Part shown: positions 57,805-64,000 of the stretch, piece after piece
Layout: every line of letters starts with the position of its first letter
Numbering within the stretch: the first letter of the stretch is position 1
DNA from: Gari tellinella
Taxonomy: Eukaryota; Mollusca; Bivalvia; Cardiida; Psammobiidae
Direction of reading: 5' to 3'
Assembly: GCA_922989275.2 (NCBI GenBank)
Contig: OV277870.1
Span: 26,246,742-26,310,741 of the forward strand
DNA: 64,000 nucleotides
Position numbers and translations under genes: made by a program
Notes under the pieces: generated by a model
What the model saw: the letters and a program-made list of their open reading frames with translations, nothing else
What the model was told of the DNA's origin: nothing
Databases searched by the model: none

Positions 57805-58488
57805 ATCTGAAAGGCAAAATCTGTTGACGATTGTTTCAAATCTGGCATGCCAGACTCTCCAATCGCCATCTCCCTTTTATAAATGGTGCGATCTTGAAAC
57901 CGCCTAGGTCATGTAATAACCGTGGTCTGTTGGATCTCGTAGCCTATTTGTTGCTCTAAATTTGTCGTTATTGGCGAATTGAGGTTGTGTATCGATCTCT
58001 GTTTGCCATTTTGTACATAGTTATTGTTATTGTTTCTTGTTTGCTGATTCATCAATCGGGATCAAATTTGTATCTGATCACAAACTTGCAAATCTGGATA
58101 ATTACAGCCTAGTTCATAGCTATCAGGGTTCCGATTGTTTTCTCTAGGTCTTGGATCTTTACAATTCCTATATGGAGGCTCCTCTAGAACCTCACGAAAA
58201 TTTTGTGCATTGCGACTGTTGTGACGTAACGATTCTTGGTCTCGTGACGTCATATCTGTCTCGCCATTTTGATGCAGTGTTGTGCTCTTGGATTTTCGAA
58301 TTTATTTGTTTGGAGTTAATGGAATTTAGCTGGGAGCCCATTCGCGTAAGTACATTTGAAATTGTGATACTACAGAGAATATCTGTAACATCCTTGTTTT
58401 GCCTGTTTGCCTGATCTTGTTGGCCTGCATGGGGAAATGTTTGATTACCATCATGTCCATGTGCGCCAGCACAGGGGAAGCGGCTCAT
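57097..58488 (-). pseudogene. Ty3/gypsy gag relic
   Basis: Minus strand. Frames at 57869-57561 and 57414-57097 plus the open stretch between carry the gag core: FFTQLPPVVLNNYGALINEL, a heptad-rich KRSQKVGETAEEYASELKTL, and RRFLDGIRDDHIRFQVEYQK, then a polar tail. A one-base shift near 57,640 breaks the core. A C32 run at 57773-57804 interrupts the N-terminal half. Frames at 58488-58062 may be the gag N-terminus but have no recognised motif. Confidence 0.7.
57773..57804. repeat. Homopolymer C32
   Basis: Thirty-two consecutive C inside the gag relic. Confidence 0.8.
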
Positions 58489-58499
58489 AGTCGAAGTGT

Positions 58500-59015
58500 T
58501 ATTATATAATTCTCATACAACGGACCCTTCCTACATGTCCGGAAGCCTCACAAAAACGCTTGATACAGCGCGTGCGGTTTGCTTACGTCATCGCACAAAG
58601 CGGTTCCGGTTAGGTATTAGATGCGGGCAACATAATTTACCCGGAAAAATGTTGAAAAAAACTTGTAATTTTAGTGAAACTTTGAAAAAAATTATAGATC
58701 TATATTCAAAAAATGAATACCAAAATTGACCACGCACCTTATTTTTTAATGTCCCTTTGTAAAATGATTCCGAATAACACATTTTTCCAATATAACTTTA
58801 AATGTTTATTACGTGTAGCGAGTGTTTGTAAATTGACCTTTCATATGCAGTATAAATTTGACCCGGTTGTGTACAAGCGCCTTTGCTACCCGGATGATGA
58901 CGTCAAACTTCCGGCAAAATAAGAATTCGCGGCGCTGCATTTATATGTGTACAGCCGAAGGTTAGTTTGAATAACTGGTATTTGTTTAAACAATCAAGTT
59001 GTTTGATTAGAGCAA
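58500..59015. other. No gene recognised
   Basis: Short open frames only. The expected second LTR is not seen here. Confidence 0.4.
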
Positions 59016-59610
59016 TGGCACCTAAATTCGACAGGCCCCTTAATTCGACACCTTCTTACAACCATATCCATTTCTCCTGATTAAATGTTTAAATCAATAT
59101 TATGATTGATAATTTAATGACGTCAAATTTAAATGTTGACGTCACGAAAAAAATCTATTCACACAGGCGTATGTTTGATGACATAGGTCTGTCGAAAAAA
59201 AATTCAAAAATTTTCAAAGACCTAAAAAGTGTGTCTTACGGAAACTGTTAAGGGGCATCATACCAGAACCTAAATGTGGTGCTTTAGTTTTTGTAAAATT
59301 TAGCCATTGCGGACTCCAGAAACTCATTTTTTATTGTTGTTTATCATGTAGACTGATCCTTGCTTGTCTGTTAGGCGATTTGACCTTCAGATTAGGGGTG
59401 TCGGAAATAAGGTGCCAACATAATTGATTGCTCCTTAATTCGACACCCCTAATTTTAGATTCACATTGCACTATAAACATATATTTATATACATGCTAAA
59501 TAACGTTGGCGGTAATGGTCGCGTGTACAAAGACAGGGGGCACTTAACGCCTTCGATAATTGTTGATTAGTGGTTCAAATCACGGCAGACACAGATTTTT
59601 TATGTTTTTC

Positions 59611-59620
<10 letters not shown>

Positions 59621-59641
<21 letters not shown>

Positions 59642-59644
59642 GGG
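59621..59644. repeat. Homopolymer G24 after T10
   Basis: A run of T followed by 24 G. Confidence 0.8.
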
Positions 59645-59864
59645 TCTTTTGGGGTGGGGGCAGCCCGTGAGGTGGATTTCCGTTTGGGTCAAGGTTTCAA
59701 AAAGGAAAAGAAACTTGAAGAGTAGGGAAAATAAAAAGAGTCCACAGAGGTGAAGATCAAAGGAAAATATCAATCAAATTAAAGCAGAATAGGTGTCACT
59801 AAGATATTGTAGATTTAATGAAAACAAATCACAATCTTGAAGACTGTCTGAGGGTGCGCAACAG

Positions 59865-60365
59865 TTGATAGACATTGATGACAAAGTCCTACAGCTAATG
59901 TGCACCGGCTATCAATCTGATGAAGACAGCCCTAAAGAGTGGATCCGCTTCATGTCGTACGTTTGGATGACATATCAAGTGCATTATAGAGATGAAATAT
60001 TGCTTGAAATATCATCTGTAAAGATTGCCATTGATTCGTTTCCTTGTGTCTTTGGTGTTATGTGGATTATTATCATAGCCTTTGAGGACGCCACTGGCTG
60101 CATGCTTACTTTGTATACATGTGAACGCCATAGGCCTACTATTACATGCTATGCAAAGTTATGTAGTCTACATCAGTTCTCGACTTGTATTACATTTTCA
60201 TTTAAAAAATCATCAGATAGGCAAACAAAGTTTGGATCCCAATCAGACAGCGAGATACGCGAAAATGTTTGCACCAGTATCATGAATTCACCGGTAGCAT
60301 GCAGAAGGTTAAACAAAGCGTACAGTTATATAGGACTATTCCAAAGCTCATGGTGGTTTAATTAG
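59865..60365 (+). CDS. Unrecognised 166-codon open frame in the putative transposon
   Basis: Starts MIDIDDKVLQLMCTGYQSDE then DSPKEWIRFMSYVWMTYQVH; the second half is Cys/Phe-rich and looks non-coding. The first 60 residues could be a transposase scrap. No catalytic motif was found. Confidence 0.3.
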   Translation: MIDIDDKVLQLMCTGYQSDEDSPKEWIRFMSYVWMTYQVHYRDEILLEISSVKIAIDSFPCVFGVMWIIIIAFEDATGCMLTLYTCERHRPTITCYAKLCSLHQFSTCITFSFKKSSDRQTKFGSQSDSEIRENVCTSIMNSPVACRRLNKAYSYIGLFQSSWWFN

Positions 60366-60849
60366 CGTATCGGGTATCCTACGATCCTTAATTGCAGCCA
60401 ATTAACACAAACAGATTTGACAAAATCATTGGAATAGTCTTGTTTTAAATTTTAACAGTTGAATGCTGTTAAATTTGAACTTTTATGCCAGTAACACAAA
60501 ACAGATATGACAAAAATGTGCTTTTAAATGATTAATCATTTAGATAATGTTAAATCTGAAAGGAGTGTATGTTTTTATGTCTTTTTTAAAAAACTATGTT
60601 TGGGTGTCGAATTTGGGGTTCCCCTGTCGAAATAAGGAACCCAAAGCAGCTCAAGTTAGTAACATATTGCACTGCATTCTCAAGGACTTTCATAAGCAAT
60701 AGTAATTAGAAAACGTGGGTAAATGTATTGTTTTGTTTGTTGCTATGTCGAAGTTAGGATAACTACAAACTCTCATCGTTACAATGAAAATGTGTCTTAA
60801 GGTGTCGAAATTAGGGTACTTTACTCTACTTTAAATGTTTTTTTTTCGG

Positions 60850-61510
60850 TCCGTACAATCACCCCACAACACCCAATTCATACCAACACATAACAACACT
60901 TGCCAACGCATACCAACCGCACCAAAATGAGTTGAATCTACTATATATAGGCACTTGTATCGATTGAATAGTGTTGTTATCAATGTTTTTGACCATATTA
61001 AACTAATATTTCTCCTTTATTTCCTCCATAATTGCCCATATAAACATATATAGCAGCCATAACCCAAGCATACCGTATCTGGAAAACACCCCACAACAGA
61101 TTTGCTGTGTGGTTCGGGACAAAAAACGAGTTGAAGCTACTATCTGTGGACATTTTATCGATTTAATAGGATTGTAGACAAAGTGTGTGACTATATTAAA
61201 GTTTTTAATCCTTTGTTCCCTAAAAAGCAAATACATATTTACATTTATGCAAGTCATAGCCCTAGCGTACAAAATCTGGAAAAGACCCCACACAAGATTT
61301 ACTGTGTGATACGGAACAAAAAACGAGTTGAAGCAACTACCTATAGACATTTATATCGATTTAATAGTATTGTAGACAAAGTGTATGACCATATTAAAGT
61401 TTTTTATCCTTTATTCCCTAAAAAGCAAACATATATATATATATACATTTATGCGGGTCATAACCCTAGCGTACCAAATCTGGAAAAGATCCAACACAAG
61501 TTTTTATTAT
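60850..61510 (+). repeat. 197-bp satellite, just over three units
   Basis: 'aaaa.gagttgaa.ct.ac' recurs at about 60,924, 61,121 and 61,318. Other landmarks: 'tagacaaagtgt.tgaccata', 'cctttattccctaaaaagca' and 'aaatctggaaaagacccca'. (TA)n at 61430-61443. Confidence 0.75.
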
Positions 61511-61799
61511 TAATATAGTAGTTTACTTAGTAGAATCGTTATGAGTACCATACAATTTGGATACTGATCACACGGAGATTTTTGTTAATAAGTCATAGGA
61601 TCATAAGATTTTATTATTTTAAAAAGCAAACATATATATATATATGAGCCGTTCTCCAGGAAAACCTGCTATAATGACATCGGTTATGACGTTGGGAATT
61701 CCCGATTAAACATGACGTCAGAATTTTACATCGTGATCTATAAACTTACACATGGCATATATGTTTAAAAACAAAGTAAATTTTAACCTTTCGTGATCA

Positions 61800-61851
61800 A
61801 GGACTTGAAGGAGTTCCAGATTCTCTGATAGCGGTGGATAACGATATCGAG
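61800..61851 (+). CDS. Candidate exon, unrecognised gene
   Basis: Reads GLEGVPDSLIAVDNDIE before donor GAG|gtacgt in phase 0. The acceptor (gatcaag) is weak. It would join in frame to the exon at 63584. Confidence 0.25.
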
Positions 61852-62312
61852 GTACGTATCTTCAATTATTTATAGCAATATAACTATGTTTCTCTCATCT
61901 TTTCACTGGATTAGAATCTAGTTTAGATCTCTATCAATATGAGGTCATTCGTGACCATGCCATTTTTAGCTAACGACATGCACAATGTTTTGACTCGTAA
62001 ATAATAACGTAGTAGGCCTACATGTAGAATCTACATAGTTACACATGTACCCTAGCATACATTGCTTCTCAGCTCAATAAGGATTTCCATCAAGCTGTCA
62101 AAATTCATGACATTTCTAACAAAAATGCTGTAAATGCATGTTTACGTAGATTCAACCTACCCGTTTGTTTCGACCTGTCGGGAGGTCTTTTCAATCAGAT
62201 CTACGTACAGTAAGTGCTTATTGGGTAGACCTGTTGTGTTTTTTAACAAAAAAAACCCTAAAACAATAGGTCAGTTGAGATTTATTAAAGTTATATTATA
62301 AACCAGGTGTTC

Positions 62313-62395
62313 TTATAACGAAACACCCGCACCGACCCGGGATTGAATCCGGGTCGCAAGGTTTGCAGTAATGCACTCTACCACGTCGCCATAAA
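62313..62395 (-). other. tRNA-like sequence
   Basis: Minus strand 'ggcgacgtggtagagtgcat' and 'ggattcaatcccgggtcg' match A and B boxes. Arms are incomplete; probably a SINE head or tRNA pseudogene. Confidence 0.4.
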
Positions 62396-62576
62396 AACGC
62401 GCTTGTACAGCAAGGCCGTACAAGTGACGATTAACCTACACATTGTGACATTCTCCACCGAGAGTTTGAAATTCGTCGCACATTTCTATGAGAACGACGG
62501 GGAGTTAAAACTCGGAACCCATACAGTCACAGAAACCACAATGGGCGCCACCTGAAACCTGTTTAGAAAATATGAA

Positions 62577-62655
62577 GCCATGTCTGGATTCGAACCCGAC
62601 ACCCCTTCCTTAAAGGGCAAGTGCTCTCCCGATTGAGACACCACAAATCTCTCAA
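62577..62655 (-). other. tRNA-like sequence
   Basis: Minus strand 'gtctcaatcgggagagcact' and 'cgggttcgaatccagaca' (perfect B box). The anticodon stem does not pair cleanly, so not called as a tRNA gene. Confidence 0.45.
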
Positions 62656-62659
62656 AACT

Positions 62660-63420
62660 CAACATGTATAATCAGTAATGGGAGATTCTACATGTAATGT
62701 GTGATAGCCAAGTACGTCGACTAGGCAGAGAAAAACCCTCGCAAAGTTTTAAATCTATAAGCTTCTTTTTTTTTTTAAATTATTCTTTGCGTTTAGACCT
62801 AGATCTAGTCCACATTACATAGTCTAGATCTATAATGATTAAGCTTTCAAATTATTGTATCATCCTATCAATAAATTTTATCTGACAGTGGGGAAGACGT
62901 TAGATCTATTCTCGTTTTTAAACGCAAAGCACAAAACGGAGAAAATTCAATCTACTTTTTGTTTTTCCTGCTTAAGGTATAGGCGACACTTAGGGATCAC
63001 TTTTCCGGTGTCTGTCACTCTGTCTGTCTGCCCGTCAACCTGTCCGTCCGTCTGCCCGTCTATCTGTCCGTTACGCTTTTTGTGTCATGCCTCATGACTC
63101 CTGTTCTGAGTGTTCTACTGAAGCTTTGAAGAAGAAACGTCATTAATGGAAAGTGCTTGACAAGTGGAAGAGTATTGCACAAGGCCTTAAAGGGTCATAA
63201 CTCTTGTATCAATATTGTGAGAGTTATTCCTCTTTTCAACATTTTCTTTTCATGCTTTCTGCTGTTTTACTGAAGATTTTGAAATGAAATTTCTTTTATG
63301 GAAAGAGAATGTTATACTGATGCTTTCTGGCAGGTGACACACGTATGAACCAATCTATTTTCTTTTTACATTTCTAGCTACATGTTGATCTAGATCTATC
63401 TATTTTAATCTGAGAGGCAA
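62660..63420. other. AT-rich DNA with a mollusc repeat
   Basis: 63010-63075 is a ctgtctgtccgt-rich segment followed by 'aaagggtcataactcttgta', the reverse-type end of an interspersed repeat. No gene seen. Confidence 0.45.
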
Positions 63421-63423
63421 AAA

Positions 63424-63486
63424 TTGTGAAGCCTGGTCAGACACCGGATTACCGGGTGTCTGATCTGGGACCCAACGGTTTGCAAG
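63424..63486. repeat. Hairpin, family D
   Basis: 'gtcagacaccggattaccgggtgtctgatc' stem with partial outer arms. Confidence 0.65.
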
Positions 63487-63583
63487 GAGAATAATAGCGT
63501 TCATGGCAAAAATAGCGTCTTCCCCACTGTATGGATAAAGTGTATTTACTATTATTGTTCATATTCATTAATTTTCTTTTTAG

Positions 63584-63717
63584 GATGTAGAGAGTCTGTT
63601 GTTTGATAGAACGTCCACGGCCACACCATTTGGATCTCAAGAAGAAACTGACCTTGGCGCTTTTAGGCGTTTGTCTAGAACCAGACTGATGATCGAGAAC
63701 TGGACGCCAAACATCAG
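63584..63717 (+). CDS. Candidate exon, unrecognised gene
   Basis: Acceptor attttctttttag, donor ATCAG|gtcagg, 134 nt, open in phase 0: DVESLLFDRTSTATPFGSQE through LMIENWTPNI. Good splice signals and coding-like codons; no family recognised. The gene would continue beyond 64,000. Confidence 0.4.
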
Positions 63718-64000
63718 GTCAGGACCTATTTAGAGTCTCTTCCAGATTAAAATGTATTGATTGAGAGAGATCTATATGAACCATACAATTTTGTTTAAAG
63801 ATTCCTTATATAAGACATAAAAAGGTTTTGTGACTAACTTAAAGTTAGCTCAGCTTAAAGTATTTAAGGTTTCAACGCATGAGAGGTGCATGTAGCACCA
63901 TAGATATTACGCTGTCGACTTTGCATCAGATCTACTGAGTTTTTAAGTTTGTAATAGATCTACTTGAAATCGACAAATGTTGGTTGGAATCCGGGGGACA

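Larger units (their letters stand above)
59017..60830 (+). mobile_element. Putative pogo/mariner-like DNA transposon relic
   Basis: Left end 'ggcacctaaattcgaca' and right end, read in reverse, 'agtaccctaatttcgacacc' are imperfect inverted repeats. TTCGACA occurs at 59027, 59045 and 59439; the inverse TGTCGA(A/G) at about 59190, 59399, 60605, 60628, 60746 and 60803. Such sub-terminal repeats are typical transposase-binding sites. The superfamily is a guess from the motif style. Confidence 0.35.

Noticed and set aside
58500..59015. Second LTR of the Ty3/gypsy relic
   Set aside because: No sequence matching the ends or body of the 55462-56581 LTR was found beyond the gag start.
62577..62655. 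Functional tRNA gene
   Set aside because: B box is perfect but the anticodon and acceptor stems do not pair; needs tRNAscan-SE to say more.

Overview
The window is AT-rich animal DNA, most likely from a bivalve or related mollusc. Intron-split animal genes sit in a dense bed of small hairpin transposons, tRNA-derived SINEs, non-LTR and LTR retroelement relics, and the 'acaagagggcc...gctcacctgagc' and 'aaggggcataactct' repeat families I associate with bivalve genomes. The organism call is an inference from repeat style and gene structure; there is no rRNA or mitochondrial marker.

Three protein-coding genes can be rebuilt with canonical splice sites. (1) Positions 1237-3789, + strand: the last two exons of a FAM151/menorin-family gene, with its upstream exon partly copied seven more times in tandem. 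(2) Positions 31677-19230, - strand: a complete CDC42 GTPase gene, three common coding exons plus two alternative last exons of equal length that encode different CAAX tails. (3) Positions 48560-54278, + strand: a four-exon gene for an unrecognised 255-residue, low-complexity, probably nuclear protein, all introns in phase 1. Two weak candidate exons of a further gene lie at 61.8 and 63.6 kb.

Layout. 0-4 kb: hairpin elements and the FAM151 gene. 4-19 kb: repeats only (hairpin MITEs, a TTAA-flanked element with a tRNA-like core, an 11.3-12.5 kb tandem array, foldbacks). 19.2-31.7 kb: CDC42, its introns filled with MITEs, mollusc repeats and a nested array at 28.0-30.1 kb. 32-39 kb: mostly unique AT-rich DNA with a 303-bp tandem inverted-repeat array at 34.8-35.7 kb and a reverse-transcriptase scrap at 37.3 kb. 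39.8-44.1 kb: a 5'-truncated, broken LINE (endonuclease, RT, RNase H) carrying a 0.66-kb insertion. 44.5-48.5 kb: SINEs, a 190-bp tandem array, a second LINE 3' fragment. 48.5-54.3 kb: the 255-residue gene; its second intron holds a 29-unit, 55-bp minisatellite. 55.4-58.5 kb: a Ty3/gypsy-like relic on the - strand (one LTR, PPT, RT N-terminal scrap, frameshifted gag). 59-60.8 kb: a putative DNA transposon with repeated TTCGACA motifs. 60.9-61.5 kb: a 197-bp satellite. 62-64 kb: tRNA-like sequences and a candidate exon.

The main points for a second look are the CDC42 alternative CAAX exons, the partial-exon array in FAM151, and a hairpin transposon family flanked by TTAA that carries TTAA in its own stem and apex, is invaded there by its own kind, and whose two arms change together.
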